Assembly: GCA_947503285.1 (NCBI GenBank)
Contig: CANNDD010000001.1
Span: 1-64,000, forward strand
Length of the DNA: 64,000 bases
From: an uncultured Croceitalea sp.
GTDB lineage: Bacteria > Bacteroidota > Bacteroidia > Flavobacteriales > Flavobacteriaceae
Direction of reading: 5' to 3'
The notes beneath the pieces were generated by a model, which saw nothing but the letters and a program-made list of their open reading frames with translations, made no database searches and was not told the DNA's origin. Positions 9,980-19,250 of the stretch are shown one piece after another. Position 1 is the first letter of the stretch. Each line of letters begins with the position of its first letter. A program made the translations under genes and the position numbers.

Positions 9980-11200
9980 TCAGCGTATTTTCAAAGTGAC
10001 AATACTCACTACGGCAAGCAAAATCCCAATAATCCAAAAACGCGTAACGATCTTACTCTCGTGGTATAGTTTTTTTTGGTAATGATGGTGCAAGGGCGCC
10101 ATCAAAAAAATTCTTTTTCCCTCTCCATACTTCTTCTTGGTATGTTTGAAATACCCCACTTGCAACATCACTGAAATGGATTCTGCGAAAAATATTCCGC
10201 ACAGGATGGGAATCAACAGTTCTTTTCGCACGATGATCGCAATGACCGCAATTACCCCACCAATAGTGAGACTGCCCGTATCGCCCATAAAAACTTGTGC
10301 AGGAAATGCATTGTACCAGAGAAACCCGACCAAACCACCTACAAATGCGGCTATGAAAACCACCAATTCACCAACTCTGGGGATATAGAATATATCTAGA
10401 TAATCTGAAAACTGGATATTACCAGAAACCCATGCAAAAACACCCAAGGTGAGCACGATGATTGCCGAAGAGCCTGCGGCGAGGCCGTCAATACCATCTG
10501 TAAGATTTGCCCCATTTGAAACTGCGGTTACAATCAAGATTACGATGGGTATAAAAATCAACCAAGCATATTCTTCCATCCCATCTCCGGCCCATTTGAT
10601 AAAATCGGCATAGTCAAGTTCATTATTCTTGAAAAAAGGCACATTGGTGCGAACAGCCTTTTTTTCTTTGCCAACTACCTGTTCAACAGTAAACTGTTCG
10701 GTGATCCTTGTACCATCCTTCTCTTTCATGGTCACTTCGGGATGGAAATAAAGCACGACACCTACCAACAGCCCCAACACGACCTGCCCCATCACTTTGA
10801 ACCTGCCCTTTAGACCTTTTTTATCTTTTTTGAAGATTTTTATATAGTCATCTATGAAGCCAATAATACCCATCCAAAGCATGGTGATTATTAAAAGGAT
10901 TACGTAGATATTCTTTAATTCAGAGAACAACAATACTGGAATCAGTGTGGAAAGGATAATGATAATGCCCCCCATCGTAGGTGTACCGGCCTTTTGTTTT
11001 TGCCCTTCAAGGCCAAGGTCGCGAACACTTTCACCTATTTGTTTCGCCTGTAAGAATAAAATGATACGTTTACCATAGACCACGGCAATCAACAAAGATA
11101 ACAACACCGCCATAGCCGCACGAAACGTTATGAATTGAAACAACGATGCCCCAGGAAATTGATATTCTTGTTCTAAATATTCAAATAGGTAGTACAGCAT
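9980..11200 (-). CDS. mraY: Phospho-N-acetylmuramoyl-pentapeptide transferase MraY
   Basis: Polytopic inner membrane enzyme that transfers phospho-MurNAc-pentapeptide to undecaprenyl phosphate, making lipid I. Conserved blocks include PTMGG (74-78), the catalytic DDYIK (117-121), [20 protein letters not shown] and PLHHHYQKK. At 406 residues it is longer than the about 360 of E. coli. The difference is an insertion in a loop after the fourth membrane segment (around residues 155-200), as in other Bacteroidota. It follows murE directly with a 2-bp gap; murF is absent from its usual place between them. Confidence 0.97.
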   Translation of the reverse strand: MLYYLFEYLEQEYQFPGASLFQFITFRAAMAVLLSLLIAVVYGKRIILFLQAKQIGESVRDLGLEGQKQKAGTPTMGGIIIILSTLIPVLLFSELKNIYVILLIITMLWMGIIGFIDDYIKIFKKDKKGLKGRFKVMGQVVLGLLVGVVLYFHPEVTMKEKDGTRITEQFTVEQVVGKEKKAVRTNVPFFKNNELDYADFIKWAGDGMEEYAWLIFIPIVILIVTAVSNGANLTDGIDGLAAGSSAIIVLTLGVFAWVSGNIQFSDYLDIFYIPRVGELVVFIAAFVGGLVGFLWYNAFPAQVFMGDTGSLTIGGVIAVIAIIVRKELLIPILCGIFFAESISVMLQVGYFKHTKKKYGEGKRIFLMAPLHHHYQKKLYHESKIVTRFWIIGILLAVVSIVTLKIR

Positions 11201-11202
11201 TC

Positions 11203-12666
11203 CTATTTATTTAAATGTTCAAGTGCCGACTTGACTTCTTTAAAGTCATCAAATTCAACACGTTTTCCATTAGTCTCTTGGTAGGTCTCATGACCTTTGC
11301 CTGCTACGAGTATGATATCATTGGCCTTAGCAAACTTGCAGGCCGTTTTTATGGCCTGTTTTCTATTTTCTATGGTCAAGACTTTTTTACTGTTTTGAGG
11401 TTCGACACCTGATTCCATTTCTTCTAAAATGATAACAGGATCTTCGGTTCTTGGGTTATCTGAGGTAAATATGGCCTGACCGCTCATTTCTGATGCGATA
11501 TGACCCATAACCGGACGCTTCGACTTATCACGGTCACCACCACACCCCACTACGGTGATGACGTTTTCATTTCCAGTCCTCAATGCATTGATAGTTATCA
11601 ATACATTTTTTAATGCATCCGGTGTATGGGCATAATCAACTATTGCCGTTATTTTATTTTTTGAAATGAAGTATTGAAATCGGCCATCTACATTTTCCAA
11701 TTCACTGATCAACCTTAAAATCTCCAGTTTTTCTAGACCAAGTAAATCCGCGGCCGCATATATGGCCAATAAATTGTATGCATTGAAATCACCTATCAGT
11801 TTAGACCAAAGTTCATTCTCATCGATCTTCAGTAGTTGTCCGTTCAACTGGTTTTCCAATATTTGCCCTCGGTAGTCCGCAAAAGACTTCAGTGCATAGG
11901 TATACTTTCTGGCTTTGGTATTTTGTACCATGACCATACCATTTTTATCATCTAAATTGGTAAGGGCAAAAGCAGATTTTGACAACCCATCGAACAGCTT
12001 TTTCTTGGTGTCGCGATACTCTGCAAAAGTTTTGTGATAATCTAGATGGTCATGCGATAAATTAGTAAAGATGGCACCTTCAAAATAGAGGCCCTCGGCC
12101 CTCTTTTGATGAATTCCATGTGAACTGACCTCTATGAAACAATACTCTACCCCTTCTTCGTTCATTAAGGCCAAATGACTATTGATGGTCAGGGCATCAG
12201 GTGTAGTGTGGGTTGTTTGATACTCTTTAGTGTCGACCATGATCTTGATGGTCGAGATCAAACCTACCTTATAACCAGCATTTTTGAAAAGATTATACAG
12301 TAAGGATGTAATGGTAGTCTTACCATTGGTACCTGTAACACCGACAAGTTTTAAGTTTTTAGAAGGGTTATCATAAAAATTGGAAGCCATTATAGCTAAT
12401 GCCCGATTTCCATTATCCACCTGCAAATAGGTAATTCCATTGATGAGATAGTCGGGCATGACTTCACAGACAATCGCTTTGGCCCCGGTATCGACGGCAG
12501 TTTGAATGTAGCTATGACCATCGGTCTGTAAGCCCTTAATAGCCACGAAAACATCATCCATACCCATCTTTCTTGAGTCAAAATGGATTTGGTTGACCAA
12601 AACATAAGTGTCTCCACTTACCGCAGTAAGGCTGACCCCATATAATATGTCTTTCAATAACTTCAT
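11203..12666 (-). CDS. murE: UDP-MurNAc-tripeptide ligase MurE (meso-diaminopimelate type)
   Basis: Cytoplasmic ATP-dependent ligase adding the third stem-peptide residue. The ATP loop GTNGKTT is at residues 112-118. The specificity motif DNPRTEDP (DNPR at 403-406) is the form found in enzymes that add meso-diaminopimelate, so the wall is predicted to be of the DAP type usual for Gram-negatives. 487 residues is normal. It overlaps the ftsI stop by 4 bp and lies 2 bp before mraY. Confidence 0.97.
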   Translation of the reverse strand: MKLLKDILYGVSLTAVSGDTYVLVNQIHFDSRKMGMDDVFVAIKGLQTDGHSYIQTAVDTGAKAIVCEVMPDYLINGITYLQVDNGNRALAIMASNFYDNPSKNLKLVGVTGTNGKTTITSLLYNLFKNAGYKVGLISTIKIMVDTKEYQTTHTTPDALTINSHLALMNEEGVEYCFIEVSSHGIHQKRAEGLYFEGAIFTNLSHDHLDYHKTFAEYRDTKKKLFDGLSKSAFALTNLDDKNGMVMVQNTKARKYTYALKSFADYRGQILENQLNGQLLKIDENELWSKLIGDFNAYNLLAIYAAADLLGLEKLEILRLISELENVDGRFQYFISKNKITAIVDYAHTPDALKNVLITINALRTGNENVITVVGCGGDRDKSKRPVMGHIASEMSGQAIFTSDNPRTEDPVIILEEMESGVEPQNSKKVLTIENRKQAIKTACKFAKANDIILVAGKGHETYQETNGKRVEFDDFKEVKSALEHLNK

Positions 12667-14675
12667 GAAAGGTGCAAAATGATTTTTTCGACCTCCTTAA
12701 TATTTGTTCCTTCCGCAACGGACTGCTGTTTTACTTTACCGCCTTGACCCTGAACTTCGACCTGAACCCCTAGATTTTCTAGAATGGACACCGCATCCAT
12801 ACCGCACATCCCCTTTAGGTTGGGCACTGTTTTGTACTCTTTTTGAACGTGGGTATAATACGATTTATACGATTTTTCTATCATCGTAGCTTCAGGGTTC
12901 TCAGGAGTAACCTCATCTGCAACAGGGGAAGTGATGTAAATTTTTTCCGCAAGGGATTTAAATACCGGCCCAGAGACATCAGCACCATAGTAACCCACAC
13001 TCTTGTCAGGTTCATGAATCACTACAATGCAAGAATATTGGGGTTCATCAGCGGGAAAATACCCCACAAAAGAGGAGATATATGCTAACTTATCAGGGTC
13101 TTTAGCAACATAATTCTTTTGACAAGTACCCGTTTTACCAGCCATTGAAAAGTTTTTTGAGTACAGTCCGTTGCCCGTTCCATAATCTTTCTCAACTACA
13201 TCTTTTAGTAAGCGTTGGGCTTTTTTAATGGTCTCTTTAGAACATATTGAGGGATTCAAAACCTCTTTTTTAAATTCTTTGATGATTTTATCACCAACCC
13301 TTGCCTCTTTTATGAACCTTGGCCTCACCAGCTCTCCGTCATTGGCAATCGCGTTATAAAAAGCCAATGTTTGCATAGGGGTCATCGCAACCTCATACCC
13401 GTGGGACATCCAAGCTAAAGAAATACCTGACCAACCTTTATCACCAGGGTATCTTAATACGGGATCTCCTTCACCCACTATTGGAAGGTCCAAATTTTTA
13501 TGGAGCCCCATGTTCATCAAACGATTTACATATTTCTCAGGGTTCTCTTTGTAGTTTTCATGTATGGTTTTGGCAAAGGCCGTATTTGAGGAAAGCGCAA
13601 ACGCCTTCGCCATGGAAATCTTGCCGTAACCGCCCCACTTTGAATCGCGAACGGTTCCATCATAGATCCGCCATCTTCCTTTTTCGGTATCTACAATGGT
13701 ACTGGTATCAATGACCTTATCTTCAAGGGCTGCTATTAAAGACATGAGCTTGAAGGTAGAACCGGGTTCATGCGATTCGCCAACGGCATAATTCAATTTT
13801 TCGTAATATTTACCTTCTTTAGTGCGCCCTAGATTAGAGATTGCCTTGATTTCACCCGTTTTGGTCTCCATGACCACTACCGTTCCGTGATCCGCCTTAT
13901 AATATTCCAATTGTTTTAAAAGTGCATGGTGCGCAATATCTTGGATGTTCGTATTGATCGTAGTGACGATGTCACGACCATCTTGAGGCTCTATAATGTT
14001 ATCAAAGCCAACAGGTTTCCACTGACTCCCCGCACTTTTCTGTTTCAAACGCTTTCCCTCCCTACCTCTTAGGTAGCTAGTACCGAAAGCCCCATCAAGC
14101 CCGACCCGGGTATAATGACCTTCTTCATCAATACGCTCATACCCAATACTTCTAGCCGCAATCTTACCTAGCGGATAATCCCTCACCACCCGATGTTTTT
14201 CTATGAACCCCCCTTTATTGGGGCCAAGCCTAAAGAGCGGGAACTGGCGCATTCTAACATATTCTAAATACCCCACATTTCGGGCTATGAGCTTATAGCC
14301 ATTCTTATTCGCCCTGGCCTTTCGTAACATTTGACGATAATACGATGAAGGTTTGTTGAAAAGAGATCCTAAGGAGTCACAAAGTGGGCCGCTATATTTT
14401 TGCCAATTTTCATCAGTAACCGTATTGGCATCAAAACGAATTTCATATTTGGCTACCGAAGCGGCCAATAAACTGCCATCGTCCGCATAAATATTACCAC
14501 GATTCGGTTGAATGGTAAACATTCTTTCGGTCTTCTGCATCGCCAGCTCCTTATATTCACTTCCTTTCACCATTTGAATATCGACCAACCGAAATACCAC
14601 GGCGATTGCAAATACCAAGAGCCCCCCGGCAACCAGGTACAATCTATTCATGATATTTTTCTCACTTATCGCCAC
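12663..14675 (-). CDS. ftsI: Division transpeptidase FtsI (class B penicillin-binding protein) with PASTA domain
   Basis: Class B penicillin-binding protein that cross-links septal peptidoglycan as partner of FtsW. One N-terminal membrane segment is at about residues 11-30. The dimerisation domain follows, then the transpeptidase domain with S306-T-F-K309 (active Ser306), S362-S-N364 and K514-T-G516. A C-terminal PASTA-like domain (about 612-670) is an addition not found in E. coli FtsI. The GTG at 14675, one base after the ftsL stop, is taken as start because the following residues (AISEKNIMNRLY) look native; ATG at 14651 is an alternative. Confidence 0.96.
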   Translation of the reverse strand: MAISEKNIMNRLYLVAGGLLVFAIAVVFRLVDIQMVKGSEYKELAMQKTERMFTIQPNRGNIYADDGSLLAASVAKYEIRFDANTVTDENWQKYSGPLCDSLGSLFNKPSSYYRQMLRKARANKNGYKLIARNVGYLEYVRMRQFPLFRLGPNKGGFIEKHRVVRDYPLGKIAARSIGYERIDEEGHYTRVGLDGAFGTSYLRGREGKRLKQKSAGSQWKPVGFDNIIEPQDGRDIVTTINTNIQDIAHHALLKQLEYYKADHGTVVVMETKTGEIKAISNLGRTKEGKYYEKLNYAVGESHEPGSTFKLMSLIAALEDKVIDTSTIVDTEKGRWRIYDGTVRDSKWGGYGKISMAKAFALSSNTAFAKTIHENYKENPEKYVNRLMNMGLHKNLDLPIVGEGDPVLRYPGDKGWSGISLAWMSHGYEVAMTPMQTLAFYNAIANDGELVRPRFIKEARVGDKIIKEFKKEVLNPSICSKETIKKAQRLLKDVVEKDYGTGNGLYSKNFSMAGKTGTCQKNYVAKDPDKLAYISSFVGYFPADEPQYSCIVVIHEPDKSVGYYGADVSGPVFKSLAEKIYITSPVADEVTPENPEATMIEKSYKSYYTHVQKEYKTVPNLKGMCGMDAVSILENLGVQVEVQGQGGKVKQQSVAEGTNIKEVEKIILHLS

Positions 14676-14676
14676 T

Positions 14677-15000
14677 TTATTGTTCTTTTTTTACGATTAT
14701 TTTTTGTGGGGGATCTTGAGAGGGTTGCAGACCCCTTTGAACTACGACGTTCTTTAAAGAGGACTCCAGTTTTAATTGCTGTAAAGCCCTTCGCGTTTCG
14801 ACAAACTCACTACGGAGTGCCCGTACTTCTTCATTCAGCCCTGCAATCTCATGTACCTTTTTATCGGCTTGATGACTACTTGATATCATCATCGCAGCCA
14901 AAAAAGAGGCGAACAATAAAAAAAGCCAGTTCTTGGGAGCGTCACCGCTGACCAAGAATTTACCTTTTAAAATATCCAATAATCCTTTTTTCATTTTCAT
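14677..15000 (-). CDS. ftsL: FtsL-like cell division protein
   Basis: A 107-residue bitopic protein between rsmH and ftsI, the standard ftsL position. It has a short cytoplasmic part, one hydrophobic segment (about residues 24-40) and a periplasmic heptad-rich coiled coil (about 45-82, HEIAGLNEEVRALRSEF). The fold and position match FtsL, which forms the FtsQLB complex; primary sequence conservation is low. The tail is basic and proline containing. ATG at 15000 is used, with another ATG two codons in. No separate ftsB is seen here. Confidence 0.85.
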   Translation of the reverse strand: MKMKKGLLDILKGKFLVSGDAPKNWLFLLFASFLAAMMISSSHQADKKVHEIAGLNEEVRALRSEFVETRRALQQLKLESSLKNVVVQRGLQPSQDPPQKIIVKKEQ

Positions 15001-15033
15001 TTTAGTATCGCTACGTTCTATTGGTCTAGAAAA

Positions 15034-15936
15034 TCATATTCTTTCTGCAATGCGAAGCTTTGCAGAACGCGCCCTATTGTTCTGTTTTATTTCATTTGCC
15101 GATGGGGTAATCATCTTGTCTTTTCTTTTAAGGGGAACATTGATGTTGCCGTAAAAATCTTTCTCTGGCTCATTTTCAAAACTTCCGGCACGAACAAATC
15201 GCTTCACCAGCCGATCTTCCAATGAGTGATAACTGATTACACTGAGCCTACCCCCTACTTTCAAAATTTCTGGAACTTGTTCTAAAAAAGCCTTCAAAAC
15301 GGCAATCTCTTGATTCACCTCAATACGAATTGCCTGATAGATCTGTGCCAAAATTTTATTCTCTTTCATTTTTGGCAAAAATCGCTGCAATACCGTTTTG
15401 AGGTCATGGGTCGTCTTAATAGGTTTGTCTGCCCGTGAATCTATTAGTGCCTTGGCTATGGCATTTGCATTTCGCAGTTCCCCATATTCAAATAAGATCT
15501 TTGCCAAATCTTCTTGCGAATAAGCATTGACCACCTGATACGCCGAAAGCCGTTCACTCTTTCGCATCCTCATATCTAAATCAGCATCAAATCGAATCGA
15601 AAATCCACGTTCCGCCATATCGAATTGATGTGAAGAGACTCCGAAATCCGCCAAAATCCCATCAACTTCTAAAATGCCATAGAACTTTAAAAACTGCCTC
15701 AAAAACCTAAAGTTCTCATTGATCAAAGTAAATCGAGGATCGTCAATGGCATTTGCCAAGGCATCCTCATCTTGATCAAAGGCGAACAATTTGCCTTCAG
15801 GCCCTAGTCGTTTCAATATTTCTTTAGAGTGTCCGCCCCCACCAAACGTGACATCGACATACACTCCATCCTTCTTAATTTGCAGTCCGTCAATCGATTC
15901 TTTGAGCAATACGGGAACATGATATACCTCACCCAT
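15034..15936 (-). CDS. rsmH: 16S rRNA (cytosine1402-N4)-methyltransferase RsmH
   Basis: SAM-dependent methyltransferase (formerly MraW) that modifies C1402 in the ribosomal P site. The SAM-binding FGGGGHS is at residues 31-37, after the conserved start MGEVYHVPVLL. VISYHSLEDRLVKRF near the C-terminus is a family signature. The open frame extends 74 codons further upstream, but that part overlaps mraZ in another frame and has no similarity to the family. The start is therefore placed at ATG 15936, giving 300 residues and an 8-bp overlap with mraZ (ATGGGTGA). Confidence 0.96.
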   Translation of the reverse strand: MGEVYHVPVLLKESIDGLQIKKDGVYVDVTFGGGGHSKEILKRLGPEGKLFAFDQDEDALANAIDDPRFTLINENFRFLRQFLKFYGILEVDGILADFGVSSHQFDMAERGFSIRFDADLDMRMRKSERLSAYQVVNAYSQEDLAKILFEYGELRNANAIAKALIDSRADKPIKTTHDLKTVLQRFLPKMKENKILAQIYQAIRIEVNQEIAVLKAFLEQVPEILKVGGRLSVISYHSLEDRLVKRFVRAGSFENEPEKDFYGNINVPLKRKDKMITPSANEIKQNNRARSAKLRIAERI

Positions 15937-16411
15937 TACCACGCTCGTTGACCGTTCCGCTATTTTCGGTAAATATTTTTTCCGCAACATCAGGATAAAC
16001 GGCATCACTTTCATCCAAGACCGCCTCATACTTTTCCTTATCCCAAATCTCGATTCGATCATCCGCACAATTGAGTGCGACCTCCTTTTTGATTCCCGCG
16101 AATTCGATGAGGTTTTTTGGTACCTGCAAACGACCTGTCTCTGAATCAACCTTGACATCTATCTTCATGCCGGCGGTGAACTTTCTGAAAAATAGATCGT
16201 AATCCCTGCTAATATTCTTTTTAGCCCTGACCTGCTTCATAAGCACATCAAACTCGCTTTTGGGGAATAACTCTAGACAATCTTGAAACACGGCCCTTTT
16301 AATGACAAAATCTTGATTTATGACGGGCATAAGCTGATTCTTAAGGGAGTTGGGCAATGTCACCCTTCCCTTAGCATCGGCCTTACAGTCAAATTGACCC
16401 ATCAAGTTCAT
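15929..16411 (-). CDS. mraZ: Transcriptional regulator MraZ
   Basis: First gene of the dcw cluster, 160 residues. Two AbrB-like half-domains are visible, with DAKGR at residues 12-16 and ETGRLQVP at 91-98. These form the swapped-hairpin DNA-binding units of a ring-shaped oligomer. MraZ proteins bind short direct repeats in their own promoter and repress the cluster; such repeats exist upstream here (16465-16484). The 8-bp overlap with rsmH points to translational coupling. The C-terminal 20 residues are longer than in E. coli MraZ. Confidence 0.95.
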   Translation of the reverse strand: MNLMGQFDCKADAKGRVTLPNSLKNQLMPVINQDFVIKRAVFQDCLELFPKSEFDVLMKQVRAKKNISRDYDLFFRKFTAGMKIDVKVDSETGRLQVPKNLIEFAGIKKEVALNCADDRIEIWDKEKYEAVLDESDAVYPDVAEKIFTENSGTVNERGNG

Positions 16412-16446
16412 CTACAGCGTATTGGTTCGTTTCTAGAATCTTATAT

Positions 16447-16454
16447 CAAATATA
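16447..16454 (-). promoter_or_regulatory. -7 box of the mraZ/dcw promoter
   Basis: TATATTTG on the minus strand, an exact match to the Bacteroidota TAnnTTTG element, 36 bp upstream of the mraZ ATG. Transcription would start near 16441 with a leader of about 30 nt. No clean TTG at -33 is seen; the MraZ-type repeats occupy that place. Confidence 0.65.
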
Positions 16455-16464
16455 GAGATTTTAT

Positions 16465-16484
16465 TTCCACTTAATTCCACTTAA
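16465..16484 (-). promoter_or_regulatory. Candidate MraZ operator: two adjacent 10-bp direct repeats
   Basis: On the minus strand TTAAGTGGAA occurs twice in a row (16484-16475 and 16474-16465) with no mismatch. The 10-bp period and the GTGG core resemble known MraZ targets (TGGGA with 5-bp spacing in E. coli, AAGTGG-like decamers in mycoplasmas). The repeats sit 11-30 bp upstream of the -7 box, where bound MraZ would block the -33 region. Confidence 0.7.
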
Positions 16485-16632
16485 AGACACAATTGTTAAT
16501 AAAATCTATATTTTTAACGTCAAATCTCCACCAAAAATTGCAAATTCAACCGATAATCCCAAATTTTTCAATTCTTGAAAGGCCGTATTGCAATCAAAAA
16601 CACCACTTTTTTACCACATCCATTTTGTCATT

Positions 16633-16659
16633 TTGAATGATTTGAAATGCCTATATTTG
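16633..16659 (+). promoter_or_regulatory. Promoter of the alpha/beta hydrolase gene
   Basis: TATATTTG at 16652-16659 matches the TAnnTTTG consensus and lies 23 bp before the ATG. A TTG at 16633-16635 could be the -33 element; its 16-bp spacing is slightly shorter than usual. The rest of the 271-bp divergent gap toward mraZ is AT-rich with nothing else recognisable. Confidence 0.55.
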
Positions 16660-16682
16660 GCACTTTAGACCAACTAACTTAA

Positions 16683-17447
16683 ATGAGAGAGGACGTTATT
16701 ACGGAAGGAAAGTACCGGTATATTGAGATAGGTGAGGGAAAACCAATCATCATATTACATGGTCTCATGGGTGGTTTAAGTAATTTTCAAGGGGTCACGA
16801 ACCACTTTCCGAAAAAAGGATATAAGGTCTTAGTACCCGAACTACCCATTTATGATATGCCGATGTTGAAAACGACGGTGAAAAATTTCGCCAAGTTTTT
16901 AGCTGATTTTATAGCATACAAAGGGTTAGAGGATGTTATTCTCTTGGGAAACTCGTTGGGTGGACATATTGGATTATTACACACGAAACTCTACCCTGAG
17001 CTGGTTAAGGCACTGGTAATTACGGGAAGTTCTGGCCTCTATGAAAGTGCCATGGGCGACGGATACCCAAAACGCGGCGATTATGAGTTTATAAAAAAGA
17101 AGGCCCAAGACGTTTTTTATGACCCAGAGGTTGCCACCAAAGAAATTGTCGACGAAGTGTTTGCTACGGTGAACGACCGTATGAAATTGGTAAAGACATT
17201 GGCCATTGCGAAAAGTGCCATTCGTCACAATATGTCAAAAGATTTGCCTAATATGAATACCCCTACCTGCATTATTTGGGGAGAAAACGACTCGGTCACT
17301 CCACCTAATGTCGCGAAGGAGTTTCATGAATTGTTGCCCGATTCAGAATTGTTTTGGATTAAAAAATGTGGGCACGCACCAATGATGGAACATCCTGAAG
17401 AGTTCAATACCATTCTTGATGCTTGGTTGACCAAAAGGGGGTTTTAG
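16683..17447 (+). CDS. Alpha/beta-fold hydrolase
   Basis: A 254-residue alpha/beta hydrolase without signal peptide, so cytoplasmic. The nucleophile elbow GNSLGG places Ser91. Asp203 (GENDSVTP) and His231 (CGHAPMMEHP) complete the catalytic triad at the expected spacing, and HGLMGG (26-31) forms the oxyanion loop. Substrate is not predictable from sequence; esterase, hydrolase of ring-cleavage products or similar are all possible. It diverges from mraZ and is followed by heptanucleotide repeats and engB. Confidence 0.9.
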   Translation: MREDVITEGKYRYIEIGEGKPIIILHGLMGGLSNFQGVTNHFPKKGYKVLVPELPIYDMPMLKTTVKNFAKFLADFIAYKGLEDVILLGNSLGGHIGLLHTKLYPELVKALVITGSSGLYESAMGDGYPKRGDYEFIKKKAQDVFYDPEVATKEIVDEVFATVNDRMKLVKTLAIAKSAIRHNMSKDLPNMNTPTCIIWGENDSVTPPNVAKEFHELLPDSELFWIKKCGHAPMMEHPEEFNTILDAWLTKRGF

Positions 17448-17456
17448 TTTTAGTTG

Positions 17457-17484
17457 CAGTAGACAGTAGACAGTAGACAGTAGA
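17457..17484. repeat. Heptanucleotide tandem repeat, four copies of CAGTAGA
   Basis: CAGTAGA occurs four times without interruption, starting 10 bp after the hydrolase stop codon. It is noncoding. Copy number of such simple repeats can change by slippage. Confidence 0.9.
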
Positions 17485-17667
17485 CTAAAATAAATTCCGC
17501 CCTTTTTTGATTTCAATAGCTAGAAGGAAGTTCTTCTTAAGACAACAGCATTAAAGTGCACATCCAAAACGTTAGCAGAAAATAGTGTATTTTTCTATCT
17601 TAAGGATAAAAATCGTGATGAGAAGGAATTTTAATGTCAACCACCTAACATTCTAACATCGATTCAT

Positions 17668-18291
17668 ATGAAGATCACTTCGGCAGAATTTGTGATGAGC
17701 AATTCAAGTGTGGCAAAATGCCCAAAAGAAGCCTTGCCCGAATATGCGTTTATTGGCAGATCCAATGTGGGTAAATCTTCTTTAATCAATATGCTGGTGA
17801 ATCAAAAAAGTTTGGCAAAAACTTCAGGTAGACCTGGAAAAACCCAACTCATCAATCACTTTAAAATCAATAAAAATTGGTTTTTAGTTGATTTACCGGG
17901 TTATGGTTACGCCCGCGTTTCTAAAAAAGACAAAAAGACCTTTCAAAAGTATATTACCGAGTATTTTCAAAAACGAAAGCAATTGGTCTGTGCTTTTGTA
18001 TTGGTCGATATAAGACATGAACCCCAACCGATAGATTTAGAATTCATGGAATGGTTGGGTACCAACGGTGTGCCATTTGCCATTATCTTCACCAAAGCCG
18101 ATAAACTAAAACCCGGCGCAATCGACAGACAAGTGCAAAATTATATGCAGGTTTTGCTCGATACCGCCTGGGAAGAATCCCCAACCTACTTTATCACCTC
18201 ATCGACCCACCGTTTTGGAAAAGAGGCGTTACTTGACTATATCGAGAAAATCAACACCCAGGTCAACCAAAACAATAGTACCCTAAATTGA
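17668..18291 (+). CDS. engB: Ribosome biogenesis GTP-binding protein EngB/YihA (YsxC)
   Basis: Small TRAFAC-class GTPase needed for maturation of the large ribosomal subunit. The P-loop GRSNVGKS is at residues 30-37. GRPGKTQ (G2 region), DLPGYGYA (G3) and TKADK (G4) follow in order. 207 residues is full length. The preceding 220-bp gap holds the heptamer repeat and no clear promoter box. The stop codon is 2 bp before the ATG of the AraC-type regulator, suggesting co-transcription. Confidence 0.96.
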   Translation: MKITSAEFVMSNSSVAKCPKEALPEYAFIGRSNVGKSSLINMLVNQKSLAKTSGRPGKTQLINHFKINKNWFLVDLPGYGYARVSKKDKKTFQKYITEYFQKRKQLVCAFVLVDIRHEPQPIDLEFMEWLGTNGVPFAIIFTKADKLKPGAIDRQVQNYMQVLLDTAWEESPTYFITSSTHRFGKEALLDYIEKINTQVNQNNSTLN

Positions 18292-18293
18292 AT

Positions 18294-19160
18294 ATGGACT
18301 CCCTTAAAACCTATCACCAAGTAGATCGTGATGATAGCGATTTGAGTTTTCGGATTGCCAAAATGGAAGCGATATACGATACGCGAAAAGGAGAGACCGA
18401 CACCCCCCATCGCCATGATTTCTATACCATATTACTGGTCAAAAAAGGAAGTGGGCAACATCGAATCGATTTTAACAGCTATACCATAGCGCCGCAACAG
18501 GTTTACTTCATAGGCCCCGGTCAAGTTCACCAACTGGCTGAGCAACAAAGGCCCGAGGGATATTCGCTGTTATTCTCTGAGCAGTTTTTGATTGCGAATA
18601 ATATTTCGGTCGACTTTATATCGGATATCAATCTATTTCACGAATTTGGGGAAAGTCCGCCAATGGAGTTAGACGAAAAAGCATTGACTTCGGTAGACCA
18701 ATACGCACAACAAATGCTGACATATTACCATTCTAATAAACGGTTCAAATATGAGGCCATTGGGGCCTTACTTAAATTATGGCTGATAACCTGTCATAAT
18801 CTATGCGATTTAAGCCTATTGGACACCCAGACTATGGAATCTGGTGGTACCCTACTTAAAAAATATAAATCGCTTATCAACTTAAAATACAGGAGTTGGC
18901 ATCACACTTCACCTTATGCCGAGGCCATGCATGTAACCCCAGACCATCTCAATAGGGTCGTAAAGTCGTTAACAGGCAAAACAGCGAAAGAACACCTTCA
19001 GAGCCGCATTACCAACGCTGCCAAGCGCATGCTTTTTTTCACCAACCTTTCCAATAAGGAAATTGCTTATTCTTTGGGGTTTTCCGAACCAGCGAACTTC
19101 AGTAATTTCTTTAAGAAATGTACGGGGGTCTCCCCATCCGCTTTTAAGGCGTCGCATTGA
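18294..19160 (+). CDS. AraC family transcriptional regulator with N-terminal cupin
   Basis: A 288-residue one-component regulator. The N-terminal cupin-like sensing domain (about residues 20-150) starts with a histidine-bearing stretch (DTPHRHDFYTILLVKKG). The C-terminal AraC DNA-binding domain has two helix-turn-helix units, ending in the typical IAYSLGFSEPANFSNFFKKCTGVSPSAFK pattern. The ATG at 18294 is preferred over a TTG two codons upstream that would overlap engB. The effector is unknown. The pirin gene starts 90 bp downstream on the same strand and is the nearest candidate target. Confidence 0.9.
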   Translation: MDSLKTYHQVDRDDSDLSFRIAKMEAIYDTRKGETDTPHRHDFYTILLVKKGSGQHRIDFNSYTIAPQQVYFIGPGQVHQLAEQQRPEGYSLLFSEQFLIANNISVDFISDINLFHEFGESPPMELDEKALTSVDQYAQQMLTYYHSNKRFKYEAIGALLKLWLITCHNLCDLSLLDTQTMESGGTLLKKYKSLINLKYRSWHHTSPYAEAMHVTPDHLNRVVKSLTGKTAKEHLQSRITNAAKRMLFFTNLSNKEIAYSLGFSEPANFSNFFKKCTGVSPSAFKASH

Positions 19161-19250
19161 TATCGGATTTTCACAAGCCTTTGCCGTTTTTACATATTCC
19201 AAGATTCTGCGTTTCTTGGCAACTTTGTAGTGAACAAAAAAAACAATATC

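Noticed and set aside
15937-16158. 74-codon N-terminal extension of rsmH
   Set aside because: It overlaps mraZ in another frame, is rich in Arg and Ser without family similarity, and the conserved RsmH start is at 15936.
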